Of a DNA stretch of 64,000 nucleotides, positions 47,633 through 58,899 are shown in pieces. The notes beneath the pieces were generated by a model. That model saw nothing but the letters and a program-made list of their open reading frames with translations. It did not search any database and was not told where the DNA came from. This stretch comes from Timema cristinae (taxonomy: Eukaryota; Arthropoda; Insecta; Phasmatodea; Timematidae): the NCBI GenBank assembly GCA_039000515.1, contig JBCFYV010000012.1:40189429-40253428 (forward strand), read 5' to 3'. The first letter of the stretch is position 1. Every line of letters begins with the position of its first letter. The position numbers and the translations under genes were made by a program.

Positions 47633-48740
47633 TCAAAATTCACTTTTATTTGAGTTTGTACAATTATTTAATTTGATTAAGATTTTCTCTTCTCCAAAAA
47701 TCGTGTTTGGAATATCCAAAATTTGGACAATCGCGTTTGTACTGTAGTCTTTTTGACTTGACAACGTACATGACCAATAATCCTTTAATTTAGCCTTCTT
47801 GCTACCTGCTTCAGGGTCCAAATTGTCTAAAGCGTAATTCTCGTGTTAGTTAGCAATAGGTCTTCCTATAATTACTCGTCGGATGGGCCTCTAAATACTC
47901 TTCTCCGCTTGCAAAGATCCCTCTATGTTTGAAGCTAAGTAATACAGTTCAGAGATAGTGCTTGGCTTCCAAGAAAAAACAAAGTGTCTGCGAGTGAGAG
48001 GGGAAACGTTTTCCAAGATAAGCTCTACGACTTCCCTTTCAGTGAGGTTTAAATTAAAAATTCCCGCCTCTTCGGAGATAGCTAAATAAACAACCTAAAT
48101 GACTCGTCCGGGTATTGAAAGCGGCGCACAAAAATATTGCTAAGTCTTTTTTTCCTCTCTTTGTTGACTAAGGATTCCAAAGCTCTATCTTTGATCACGT
48201 TCCATGAAAGACCTAACTGGATGCCTTGTGATACAATATGAGTTAAAAATCCATATGTTTTGCCGATAGATAACGTCAAGAACTCCGCGTCCCCTACAAG
48301 TTTAAGCTTGTTTACCCTATCTACGCTAAAAGAAATTGAAACAACTCCGTGCTTGACTGACCGTCACACGTAACAATATATTTTAAACAATCATTAGCCA
48401 TATTAAATTTTAATCTTCAATGGAAGGGGTAGTATGCGGTAACACTCACTATTAAGGGGGTTTGCACTCCTACTTCCAGCTTACTTTCTCCGCCTACGCT
48501 TTCCTTTACCTGATCTAAAGGGGCTTGACCTATACTAAGGCCTGGTTCACAAGAATAAGAATCGCTGGACTTACATATGTTTTGTGACAGTAATGCTCGC
48601 AACTGGCTAACGGTGGCAGTGGGGGAGGGGGGGGGGTTACTGGATATTTCTCAAGTCGAGCTCCGATATGAGTTCGTCTCCTTTGAGCGTGTAAACATCG
48701 GATTTTGAAGAGATCCGACTTGTTCCATCGGCGGAGTCCA
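47633..48740 (-). pseudogene. Broken retroelement Gag ORF
   Basis: Minus strand, reading from an ATG near 48739 (MDSADGTSR...). The first part breaks at a poly-C tract (poly-G near 48617-48635 on the plus strand), then resumes with TATVSQLRALLSQN. A second break lies near 48320. The middle, 48310-48080, includes a FLTLSIGKTYGFL segment and a basic KERKKRLSN. After a stop the frame shifts to LNLTEREVVELILENV near 48045 and ends near 47880. A further open frame covers 47821-47633. Overall this resembles the alpha-helical Gag-like region of an LTR retrotransposon. No pol, zinc knuckle or LTR is recognised. Family is uncertain, and it is inactive. Confidence 0.5.
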
Positions 48741-49224
48741 TGGCCGAGGATGAGTTAATGAAACAAACATAATAACAAAGTAAATATATATCCTTTCAAG
48801 CTTACTCTGCAAGAGCAGGATGGCGCAGGATTGTAACACCGCCCTTAATTCCCAACTAACTAAGGCTGGTGCACAACAAAATCATGAATAAAAAAAAGGG
48901 ATATAATAATTGCAGAGGAGCCGATAGGATAATCACAAAGTAAATAGGCCGTACTCAGGTCTTTTCATTTTCCGTTTCCCTGAACTCACTCTTCAACTAT
49001 GTTGTAATGTGGATAGTTATATGTACCTTGGTTACCAGTGAGAAGGATATAACATGAATATTTGATATAAAGAAATATTTCAGAAAATAACATTTTATTT
49101 ATTGAAATTGAATAAAGAAAGATTAAATATCTAACAGTAATAAAAATTTGCATATATAAATATAAGTGAATATTACAACAAAAACAATAGTTGCGGGTAA
49201 TTTATTACCGAAATCGGTAAGTTA

Positions 49225-49740
49225 CTAATATTTCTTCCTTAATGGCAATACCAAACCTCTCAAGCCAAACAGGCTATAAGTTACTCATAAATCACTAACT
49301 TACTTATAAAGCTTTTCAAGCCAAACAGGGTATAAGTTATTAACATTTTTTCTAACCAGAATACTATAGCTCTCACGCCAGACAGGCTCTAAGTTACTCA
49401 TAAGTGACTAACATTATAAAGCTTTCAAGCCCGACAGGATATAAGTTACTAACATTCTTTCTAACCAGAATACTATAGCTCTCACGCCAGACAGACTCTA
49501 AGTTACTCATAAGTGACTAACATTATAAAGCTTTCAAGCCCGACAGGATATAAGTTACTAACATTCTTTCTAACTAGAATACTATAGCTCTCACGCCAGA
49601 CCGGCTCTAAGTTACTCATAAGTGACTAACATTATAACGCTTTCAAGCCAGACAGGATATAAGTTACTAACAAGTTACTAACATTCTTTCTAACCAGAAT
49701 ACTAAAACTCTCACGCCAGACAGGCTATAAGATACTGACA
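49225..49740. repeat. 109-bp tandem array, nearly 5 copies
   Basis: The landmark TCTCACGCCA recurs at 49371, 49480, 49589 and 49709. Intervals are 109, 109 and 120 bp; the last has an extra duplicated AACAAGTTACT. Each 109-bp unit is itself two related halves, one with AAGCCxGACAGGATATAAGT and one with CACGCCAGACAGGCTCTAAG. It is therefore a higher-order dimer. It lies between the Gag remnant and the candidate divergent promoter. It is not a CRISPR array: the units are continuous without unique spacers. Confidence 0.95.
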
Positions 49741-49983
49741 TTTTCCAAATTCTACGTCTTGTAAAAATTGACAAATTGAATACCCTGCGAACCCAGATGG
49801 GGTTTTTACGTTACACAAAACTAAACTGAAGATAAACATTCTTGAAAATGTCGTATCTAAAGGATTAAAGTAATACGTGATATCCCTACGAAGCTTATTT
49901 TTTATAGTTGTAAAGGTTTTAAATTTAAATATTAATTTGACAAACAGAATATTAACATACAACAGCCAAAAGGGAATTTCGTA

Positions 49984-50052
49984 CCTTCTAAAAACATCCC
50001 GGACACCTATGTGTGTCCGAGGACCAGATCCTAACAAGAGTAGTTCGTCCAT
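49984..50052 (-). CDS. Candidate first coding exon, minus strand
   Basis: The ATG at 50052 sits in a good context (TCAAATGG). It opens MDELLLLGSGPRTHIGVRDV and runs to FRR, where AGAAGGTACG near 49980 looks like a splice donor. Only about 23 residues would be coded. I do not recognise the protein. The frame continues into AT-rich sequence that looks intronic, which supports the splice interpretation. Together with the plus-strand exon at 50271 it would form a divergent gene pair. It rests on ATG context and a donor-like site only. Confidence 0.3.
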
Positions 50053-50270
50053 TTGAAATACATCATTATATACAAAATTATTCTAGCTTAGAGAGGGAGA
50101 AAAGGGTAAACAAAACACAGGCAAACACATAACAATGCAGAGATGGAGGGGATAAATAGACGACGGTAGAAAAACGTAGCAGCTGGAAGATTGTTCTAGA
50201 CCAAATATTTTAACATATCACCGCCTTCTTGCGCGTGCGCGCCAAAATTTTCCCAACATGCCCCGCGATA
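50053..50270. promoter_or_regulatory. Candidate divergent promoter
   Basis: About 218 bp lie between two opposing candidate start codons. TTGCGCGTGCGCGCC at about 50229-50243 is a CG-rich, NRF1-like palindromic element, followed by CCCCGCG near 50260. The CG content is exceptional for this window. A 12-codon upstream ORF (ATG at 50258) precedes the plus-strand ATG. No TATA box is obvious. Bidirectional promoters of this size with NRF1-type motifs are common for housekeeping genes. Confidence 0.4.
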
Positions 50271-50396
50271 ATGCACAGGTCAGTCTTGCTTGATTTTCAC
50301 TCGCTTAGTTGGTCAGTTAAATTCATTGTGGCATGCGGCATGTTATTTTTGTACGGGGTGTATATTAGTGAGTTGAAGCTGCTGAATGGGGCAACG
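50271..50396 (+). CDS. Candidate first coding exon, membrane-protein start
   Basis: The ATG at 50271 opens 42 codons ending exactly at ACG|GTGAGT (donor at 50397, phase 0). Residues about 15-32 (SVKFIVACGMLFLYGVYI) form one hydrophobic segment typical of a transmembrane helix or signal anchor, followed by SELKLLNGAT. The open frame starting at 50229 lacks an ATG before 50271 in that frame, so 50271 is the likely start. I do not recognise the family. The downstream frame ends in T-rich, intron-like sequence. Confidence rests on the donor, the hydrophobic helix and the promoter-like DNA upstream. Confidence 0.4.
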
Positions 50397-50399
50397 GTG

Positions 50400-51870
50400 A
50401 GTTTACTCGTTTTAATTCAAATATTGTCCAGTCTTGCTTTTATTTATTAACCGTTGTAGCTTTACGGTAATAAACGCTACAACCTTATTCATTATATTTT
50501 TATAACATCATGAACTCCATCATAATAGCAGACCTACGTCTACCAACAATAGTAAATTATTATCCATTGTTACATTTTGTAAGAACTTATTTTAGATAAT
50601 CGAGTAATACATTTAAGTAAAAGTCATTCATGAGCTAAATTTACCAGGGTGACAGTTCGAAATGTTACTAGAAGTAATCCCTAATATATCACTATGCCAA
50701 CAGCTGACATCTATCACTTTGGATGACTGTAATGAAAACAGTTGGTAATATATTAATGTGATAGTTAACCACAGTAATTTAGGCCAATATTATTTATATA
50801 TTTATTTGAGGTAAGACAAATGTTTATTTATAGTTTTATTCCCATTAAAAAATATTAACACCACTTTCACAAAAAATCTAACAAACATATCTTTAAAATG
50901 ACAACTAACGAATCTAAACCATATGATTGAACATAACGGGAAACAAGTTTTTTACAATGATGTAGACACGCAGTTGATGAAAATATTTTATTCAGTTAAA
51001 TATTTCAAAATACGATAAGATAATCATAAAATCATTTATTGTATGTTAAAAAATGACAACAATTTTCTATTTTTCTAGTAAATACGATGCCTGTATTAAA
51101 ATATATTGATGTGTGCACTATATTACACAAAATCAGTAACGTTCCAAAACGAAAAATATGTACTTTTAATTATGTTTACAATATTGTTTCAAGTTGTATG
51201 AAAAGAAATTATTTAAAAAAATGAAATAGTATGAGAAAACTTAAGTTTACGTTATTTTAAATGTAATATATAATAGGTAATTAAATATATTGACATTTAT
51301 AACAAAACTGTGATCTTTTACAAGTGTTGGCAACCCAAAACCTAAACATATGATTTTCGAACTGTCATCTAGGTAAAAACCTATCGTGAACGGAATATGT
51401 CTACTCGCACGTCTATTATAAATATGCGTTATCATGTTTTTAAAAAAATAATCTCAAATTAATGCCTTTTCAAATTAAATGCGGAAATGCTCATCTGCTC
51501 AAGAATGACCTAAAATTAATGGTAAATATTTGTGGGATTACTAAAGGCACTTTCTTACTTTTATAAAATATTTAAGGCTATCATATTAAAATGATTACTA
51601 AATTATGCATATATCTAATTAGATAACATGAGAACGGCTACTAAAATATAAAAATGTTTATTTTTATTTTATTTGTTGTAAATGTTTTAATTCAGCCACT
51701 CACACTAAGAGGAATTTCAACTAAATCAATCATGAAATGACACGTGATTAAATGCCTCCCGGCCATGAAACGGTTCGTAAATTATTATTAGGCCTAGTAT
51801 AAATTAATGAATCGACCAATGCCACGCTCTGGAATCGCTACCTATAGTGGGAATCGCACCATGTGGTTAT
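50400..51870. other. AT-rich noncoding, possibly intronic
   Basis: If the exon at 50271 is real, this is the start of its first intron. No other features are recognised. Confidence 0.45.
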
Positions 51871-51874
51871 ATAA

Positions 51875-52175
51875 TGTACTGTGGGTAGCCTACATCGTTC
51901 GACGGTCGTTCTCGGAATCATCCGCGTTGGTGTAGTGGTGGGCTGTAGGGTGTAGGCGGCTTGACATCACTCGTCAGCGTATAGACTTCCTCGGGCAATC
52001 CAATTGAGAGATTGTATGTTTACTGAAGTAAGTGACGAGACCTTGCGTGGAAGTAACAATCCACGTCTCTGTTGTATAGTCAGTCCACGTTTAATAAATT
52101 TCAACTATAAACTTGATCTCTGTGTTCATATTATTTCGTGTGACGCAGCACAACGAAGCACAAAGAGAGAACAGT
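51875..52175 (+). mobile_element. LTR-like GC-richer segment
   Basis: The segment is CG-richer than its flanks. It has possible TG starts near 51876 and 51946, an AATAAA-type signal in GTTTAATAAATTTCAAC near 52091, and a following GTGTTCATATTATTTCG that resembles the R/U5 end of a retroelement, with a CA end near 52151. No internal domain, primer-binding site or target-site duplication was found. A gene promoter or 3' UTR is an alternative. Confidence 0.25.
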
Positions 52176-52199
52176 AGAACAAGAGCACAGAAGTAGCTG

Positions 52200-54440
52200 C
52201 GCTTTGTCATTAATAATAACGTATTGAGGTAAATGTACGGGGGCACTAAGAAATATCTAATTAATAACAATTATATTTCATGTGTATGACCACTAAACAT
52301 ATATTTTCTGTGGAACGAAGAGGTTTTCATCCGGTATTTTGCCTGGCTACTTTACTGTGGCTAGACAATAAAATACCAATTGTATCCACTAAACACACAA
52401 CTACATTTACAATAAATATAATTTGATCGTGTTAAAGTCCAATTTTAATAGGAAGGGCCTTTTTTTTAAAATATATTTTTGTGCTCAAAATAAATAGTGT
52501 TGTATTTTTTTATAGGGATTGAAAATAATATTACAAAAGTGACGGCTGCAATTCTCAAGCCATAATGGATGATCACGTAAAAGTGGATATTTTGGATTTT
52601 CTAGCTGTCGGACAAGATTCTTACTATGAAAATTGGACTATAGGCTCCATGGCTGCTTAGGAAATTTATGTTTTTGCTACCAACATTAATTAAATGTTAC
52701 TAAAATAGTTACATTTTGCCTGGTTTGCCAGTGACAGAGATGCTAGTGATCAAATCCTGGAGTGTATGCATCTGTGTTTTATTTAATGGTTTGCTTCGTA
52801 TCACGCCACGGAAATTTGGAAAAACTTTCTTGAAAAATGTTATCTTCCATATTTATATCCCACAGCTCTGACTAAAAGTAAGAAACGGAGTCAAGGAAAA
52901 TTATTGACATCATGTAATTGAATTGGTTTTGGTTTTGCTTTGCTTGTTTTTATGTTTATCTTTTATGCATTTATCTGATTCTTTGTTTCTATATAAAGCT
53001 GGCTCTTTAAAATTTATATTATAGCGTAATATAAATTAATAGCTGTTTAAGTTTCAAACGGCAAACGGTGAAAGCATTATTAAGTCTATATATACCTAAT
53101 ACCGAGCTCAAAGCCTCTTTAATTATTTTAAGTATAGACTGTACAGCTTTTTTTTTACCTAGATAATATTTTTGAAAGTTTAAAATATGTTATAACCTAG
53201 ATGTCGGGACAATATTGTTCCTAGGAGAGGATTGGAAAGGAAGAGAAACAAAATAGTTTATGGCCAAGCTAAGCTAGGTCTTTAAACTAAAGTAGGCCTA
53301 TGTTCCATATTCACTCAGGAATGCGAGTTCTGAAATTGTCGTTTCGGACAAGTAAAATACGTGTCTTCTGATTGGTTATAAAATGCGCTAAAAGTCTTGT
53401 TAAATAATAAAAACATGTCTCAGTCCACACCTGCAAAATTCGTTATTTATCTAACCAATAGGATTCAAATTTCGCGCACACAGATGTACAGTCTTCACAA
53501 TTTAAAGCTAATCTAATTGATCTGTTTAAATTCATTGCTCCAACATAAAGTAGTAATAATTTGATAGGTCAAAACTCTGGTACATGTTTGAATTAAAATA
53601 ACTACAAAACACTTTATTATGGACACGTGGGATTCATCTGTATATGATAATAAATATTATGCCACGCAAACAATTTATCATTTTATTTTTATAATTTTCA
53701 GCTATATATAATCCAGTTTAGATAATAACAAATTTTGATAATCTATAAACATAGTTTTAGTGCTAAACGTTGATACAATTTTATTTTATGTATAGTATTA
53801 CAACAAGCATTGATATTATCCATCAAAAGATACAGTTGCAAATAATATAACTTTTCATATAACTTTATTAAAATTGTTTAAGTAATTTTAATAACTTTAA
53901 TACCATCAACAAAATGTTCCTTCCAAAATAAATCACACGATACATACCCTCACAATTTTAGTGAAAGTTCTTGACCGAAAAAAGTTTCATAAATTTGACA
54001 CTCCTTGCAAATAGGAGTGATAAGCGAATAGTTAGGTAAACCCTCTCCAATAACTCGTACGGATACCCGGGTGAAGACACAACCACCACAAATTACAAAA
54101 ACAAAGTTTTACGAGTATTCACTTCGAATTAGGACCAGGACCGTTTCGTTAGCTTTGAGCAAACAAGCGCTAAGAAATGAGGTCAAAAGGAACATGAGGA
54201 GATGAAAGGTTGTGGGAGGTGGAAGGGGTAGGGGTGCTAAAATGGAGAAAATTTATTTTGGCAAGCTGCCCTTGGGGTGACCCCTAGTGCCAAGTTGTAT
54301 CTTGTGATAGGAATAGGATATTTTGGTGAATGACACCTGATCCCATCCCACCCCATCCTCTTTATATTCCGTATAATTCCTGCACTTGTCATACACAATC
54401 CTCTCCACCTCTGCTGTTCCTTTTGACCGATGACCCTCTA
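52200..54440. other. AT-rich noncoding block
   Basis: No gene or repeat family is recognised. The stretch at about 53990-54240 is locally richer in CG but has no motif cluster that I can name. Confidence 0.45.
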
Positions 54441-54443
54441 TAA

Positions 54444-55552
54444 CCAATGTGATTCATAAGCGTGGTTTCATGGAACACTGTGGTTCCACGAGTCCGTGTT
54501 CAGGGCTTAACTAGAATTTGGAAATTAAATTTTTGCTTTTCATTGGTCTGCAAATCATTTTTGGACATGGTGAAAATATGTTAAGATAGCTCTTGTATCC
54601 GAAGAAGATGAAGAGAGTAGTGCAGGTAATAATGTTAAAAGAAAGGTTATCAAGAATATTGATAAACCAAGTTCAAGTATTGAAAGACAGTAATTAATAA
54701 AATAGAAATATACAATAAATAATCTTTAAATATTTTATTCAAAAGTATGAGTTACTTATTATTTACTAACACCAGTCCTTGATTTATATGGGGCAAACAT
54801 ATGAAAAGGTCCTTCTGTATACAGAACAAAGAACTGAAGCTGAGAAACTTATCACTGTCCACCCCCGTGATTTCAGTAATGTCTTAATAGAGGAAATTGT
54901 CCAGTTTGCCGCCATACCAAGCTAAGGTCATGTCGCACTTCATCAGTACAGGTGGTTTTGCTCTTGCATGAAAGGCTTGGTGATACATTTCCAATTATTA
55001 ATATAGCACTTCAAATATAATCATTAGTTGTTCAGGATAGAGATCCTTCAGCAAATTGGTACTGATACAGAAATATTTAAGAACCACGATGACCCATGCA
55101 ATAATAAGTGCTTTGTGCCTACTGGATGTACAGAACAGTGTTTTGAATATTATATAGTTTGAAATTATTTCTAAGATTTTTCATACATTAATTGAAGACA
55201 TTATTTAGGTGCTGTATTGTTTATATGTATGTACTTTTAGATATGATTTAACTTGTAAATTCCAATTGCATGCAGTAAACTGTCTTTGATGTGTAAATTT
55301 TGTGAAATTGTCCTTTTTGAAGTGAATTTTAATTTTTGAGTTTGGGGGGGAGGGGGGGGGCTTCACCTAATCTTAAGTGCCCAAGGCCCACAAAGATCTA
55401 AATCTGCCATGACTAACCTTAATGGTTTACACGTCTATGTTATAACTTACCCCTCTTGAACCTAATTTGTGTCGGGCAGGTAGGAGTTCACCAAGATTTT
55501 ACGAAATACTTTAAGGGTTTTCCAAACAAAAAAAAAGTTAGGAATCTCTGAT
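54444..55552. mobile_element. Nested hAT elements
   Basis: The outer element: its left end near 54444 (CAATGTGATTCATAAG) and right end near 55535-55550 (complement of CAGAGATTCCTAACTTTTTT) pair as hAT-like terminal repeats. Inside it lies another hAT element at about 54503-55411, whose ends CAGGGCTTAACTAGAATTT and (complement) CATGGCAGATTTAGATCTTT also match. The segment GTGGTTCCACGAGTCCGTG between left ends belongs to the outer element. Neither shows a convincing 8-bp duplication, so both are old. Confidence 0.45.
54820..55150 (+). pseudogene. hAT transposase C-terminal remnant
   Basis: Conceptual translation gives LITVHPRDFSNVLIEEIVQF at about 54850-54910. After stops and frameshifts, the hAT dimerisation motif RSFSKLVLIQKYLRTTM appears at about 55042-55093, followed by SALCLLDVQNSVL. 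The motif's usual form is ERSFSKLKxIKxYLRSTM, so this identification is secure. No zinc finger or catalytic core survives. Confidence 0.85.
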
Positions 55553-55554
55553 CT

Positions 55555-56572
55555 ACTCCCTTTGAACGCATAGCTATATTTACAAGAATTAAATGATTTT
55601 AATAATTTTTATTTAGATAAAAAACTAGCTTTTGTATCCATGCTTCACACGGAAATTATGTAAAGGAACTCTATCAATTTTAGTATATAAATTAACCAAA
55701 GGGAGAAGTAACCAAAATAGATATGTTTAAATTGTCAACCTTTATTGATTTAGATTGTGTTACAATACACGAAAGTAATCACAATAATAGATATAACCTA
55801 AACATGTTTTTATAATTGACATATCTTTTGAGATTAAGTTATAACTTCTCTATACACATTATTTTGAACTCTTGCGTGTTGGCTCTGGTAAATAAAAAAA
55901 AGTGACAAAGCACTATTTTGATTTTTTTAAATTAAATTTTTGTATTTTAGAATTTTTTAGAGAACATCATCTTAAGACCTATTAGAATTCAAAATTTTAA
56001 ATTTCTAAGGTGTTTAGAAATGTTATAATAACTCATACGGACAGACAAATATCAAAACTTAATCAAATTATGAAGTCCTACACACAGCTGTATTTTTTAT
56101 ATAATATATTATTTTGCAATATCAAGATAACCATGACAATCTCAAACCATGTATATATACCAATACATTTTTAAAACACTTTTTTAAATGGATTATTAAT
56201 TAACCCATAAACTGAGTGCACATACGAACGCAATCCACAGAAAACGAGATATTTTCCTAAATAGATCATAAGAGATTAAAACCAAAAAATATACATTGTC
56301 ACAAAAACATATAAGAAAAAAGACCATAACAGTTTTTAACAAAGAGCACAAGTTAAATAAAAGGTTTTCAAAGAGACAGATCGGTCCCTGCATTTACCTG
56401 CACAAATTTTGTTTTACTACAGAAAAAAGTTTTTTTTTGTTTTTGAAATTAATTGCCCTCTATTTATAAGATACAATTTTAAAATTTAAACTTCTCATAG
56501 TTTTTTTATTATTTGTGGGTGTCTTTGTACTTACATGATTAAAATATTTCACTTTTCCACTACTACTACACA
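55555..56572. other. AT-rich noncoding block
   Basis: No gene is recognised. The 65-codon frame at 56196-56393 has no identifiable domain. Confidence 0.45.
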
Positions 56573-56574
56573 TA

Positions 56575-58577
56575 CCGGGTGTTCATTTGAAAACCTTTTA
56601 CCAAAATATCTCGAAAACAACGCATTGCAGAAAAAAAAAATTTTTTGAAGAAAATTTGTTTGGTTCTGAGGAGTAAGTAAGGTGGTAAGGTTGGTATGAC
56701 CTTGGATGGTGTTGCTAAGGTGACGTTAAGGTCACTTTGATTTTTTTTAAATGATACTCCCTATATTTTATTATATATTTCTGTAGATCACGTTGTGCCA
56801 TTTTCTAAATGGTGGTCTTAAGCATTTCAAAGTAAAAGTTATCATGAGAAATGAGCCTGACAAGTTTCTGAGTCACAGCCACCAGGCGCGCTGTTAGAAT
56901 TTGGCTTATTCAAACATTGGTCGGTAAGGTACAAATGTTTATGTGTTAGATCGTAAACAAAACATTGTTTTTACTGCCAATTCCGGTTACAAATATATTG
57001 GATGTTGTCTCGTTTCTTTCTACTGTCAACATCCAATCTAGAAAAATAGTTCACACTTTGTAAGAGAGAACAGAATTGATTTTTATGTATGGAGCCGAGG
57101 CTCATTTTCCTCGAAGAATGGTAGCTACACTCACCCAAATATACCAGGATAAAAACATATACCATAGTCATGTTTTGGATCGTGTTTCAATATTTAAATA
57201 AACTGAATCTGTCGCAAACAAAAAAGGGACTGTGCGTTCAGTATTAAGTGAACTAAATCAAGTGGAAATTTTGGGCACTTATATGGCAAATTCCAAAATC
57301 TCAGTGCAGGAGTGTCTAAAGCTAAAGTGTATCAATTGGTTTGATTCTTAAGACATTAATATTTAATAAGTTTTATCCATATAAAATGCAGGTATATCAA
57401 ACATTAGGCGAAGATGATCTTGTTAGGCAAGTACAGTTTTGCAAAGAAATGATCAAATTATTGAATGTGAATCCATCGTTATTAGAATGTATCTGCTTTT
57501 CTGATTATTGCACTTATTTCTTAAGTGGTTTTGTAAATAAACACAACTGTCGTTATTTGAGTGATGAAATTCCTCATATTTTTACTGACGGACACACACA
57601 AATGCCAGGATAAAAAAAACGTTTGGGCAGTTATATTAGGTTACACGATTATTGGTTCAATATTTATTGACGGAAATTTGACATGGGAAAAATACTTAGA
57701 AATGCTTAAATAAGCTATTCATCCTCTCATAGTGCATGCCTAAGAAAATCAACTAGATAATCATGGAAACATGGAGCTTTATGAAGATTTATTTACATTT
57801 TTAGCAATAAGAAGCTCCCCTCACCATATACTAGTCATTCGTCAATGGTAATACAGAAGATTTAATAGACAATGGATTGTAAGAAGAGGCCCATTAGAGT
57901 GGCCAGCAAGGTCACCTGGTTTAATGCACCTAGATATTTTCATGGGCATATTTAAAGTAGACTATTTTTGGGTAAACCAGTAAATATCGATGAGTTAAAA
58001 AATAGGATAACAATGGCATGTAGATAATATTACAAAAGCAACCCTACGAAAAATAAAAAGTTTATTCGAAAATAGATTATATTATTGTTTAGCTAAAAAT
58101 GGAGGGCATTTCGAAAACCTCCTTTAAACTTAAAATTAAAAAAGTATTTTCCCCAATAATTATTTTACAAATATACTCAAACGTGAATAAACACACGTAT
58201 GCAAGCACACAGTACACAACCACTTCTACCTTCATGAACTATGTTTGAATAGGCCAAATTCTAATGCTGCGTTCGTTTCCGGTGACTGAGAAACTTGTGA
58301 GGCTCATTTCTCGCGAAAATTTTTACTTTAAATAGTTTAAACCACCATTTTGAAAATAGCACAACGTGATTTAAAGGAATATGTAATAAAAATAAGGAAT
58401 CTCATTAAAAATAATTAACGTGACCTTAACGTCTCTTTAGTAACGCCATCCAAGGTCATACTAGCCTTAACACTTTATTTCCCCTTCAGAACCAAACAAC
58501 ATTTAATTAAAACATTATTTTATGCAATGCGTTATTTTAGAGATATTGTGGTGGTAAGCTTTCTAATGAACACCAAG
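56575..58577 (+). mobile_element. Complete mariner-like element with long TIRs
   Basis: A 2003-bp element bounded by TA on both sides (56573-56574 and 58578-58579), the standard Tc1/mariner target duplication. The left end CCGGGTGTTCATTTGAAAA and the complement of the right end CTTGGTGTTCATTAGAAAG are the outer parts of terminal inverted repeats of about 340 bp (56575-56917 and 58241-58577). Most Tc1/mariner elements have far shorter repeats. Between them lies a broken transposase. Both repeats have many substitutions and small indels, so it is old. Confidence 0.9.
57076..58126 (+). pseudogene. Transposase of the long-TIR mariner element, broken
   Basis: Conceptual translation in order: LIFMYGAEAHFPRRM (N-terminal DUF4817-type start, about 57076-57120), VLSELNQVEILGTYM and a helix-turn-helix-like SKISVQECLKLKCINW (about 57245-57335), then the open frame 57341-57613. 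That frame has FCKEMIKLLNVNPSLLEC and CFSDYCTYF, whose Asp at 57503-57505 is the first catalytic residue. NVWAVILGYTIIGSIFIDG follows near 57620. The region of the second catalytic Asp is not recognisable. EWPARSPGLMHLDIF near 57897-57940 keeps the third acidic residue (LD), although the usual SPD is SPG. It ends KNGGHFENLL near 58125. At least two stops and two frameshifts are present. Confidence 0.88.
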
Positions 58578-58746
58578 TATATTCTTTTATTTGGTAATTC
58601 TTTTTGAGATTTTAGCTACCCTTCCTCTCTCTTTTTTAAATCTTTGTTATAAAATTAAAAAACTTTTATACTTTTATAACTATCTCTTAACATGTGTGGC
58701 ATGTTATAATAAAATAAAATAACATAACATTTAATATAATACTCAC

Positions 58747-58893
58747 CTCATCCCCCCTGAAGGGACACAAGCCGTACTGCCAGCTTACACATTCAGACCT
58801 CACACAAACTACCCATCCACACTCCACTGTCAAATTGGCGATAATAGCATAGGTCAATATTGCGTATCGTGCCAATGGCGTCACACCCCGAGA
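58747..58893 (-). CDS. Candidate internal exon (speculative)
   Basis: Minus strand. A pyrimidine-rich acceptor-like CCTTTTTCTATACTAG ends just before 58893, and GATGAGGTGAGT gives a strong donor at 58746. The 147 bp between them is open for exactly 49 codons in phase 0, with five cysteines and a hydrophobic first half (AILTYAIIANL). It is locally less AT-rich than its surroundings. I recognise no family. A chance open frame between two chance splice-like sites is quite possible. Confidence 0.22.
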
Positions 58894-58899
58894 CTAGTA

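Noticed and set aside
49225..49740. CRISPR array
   Set aside because: The repeats are continuous 109-bp dimeric units with no unique spacers, in a eukaryotic context.
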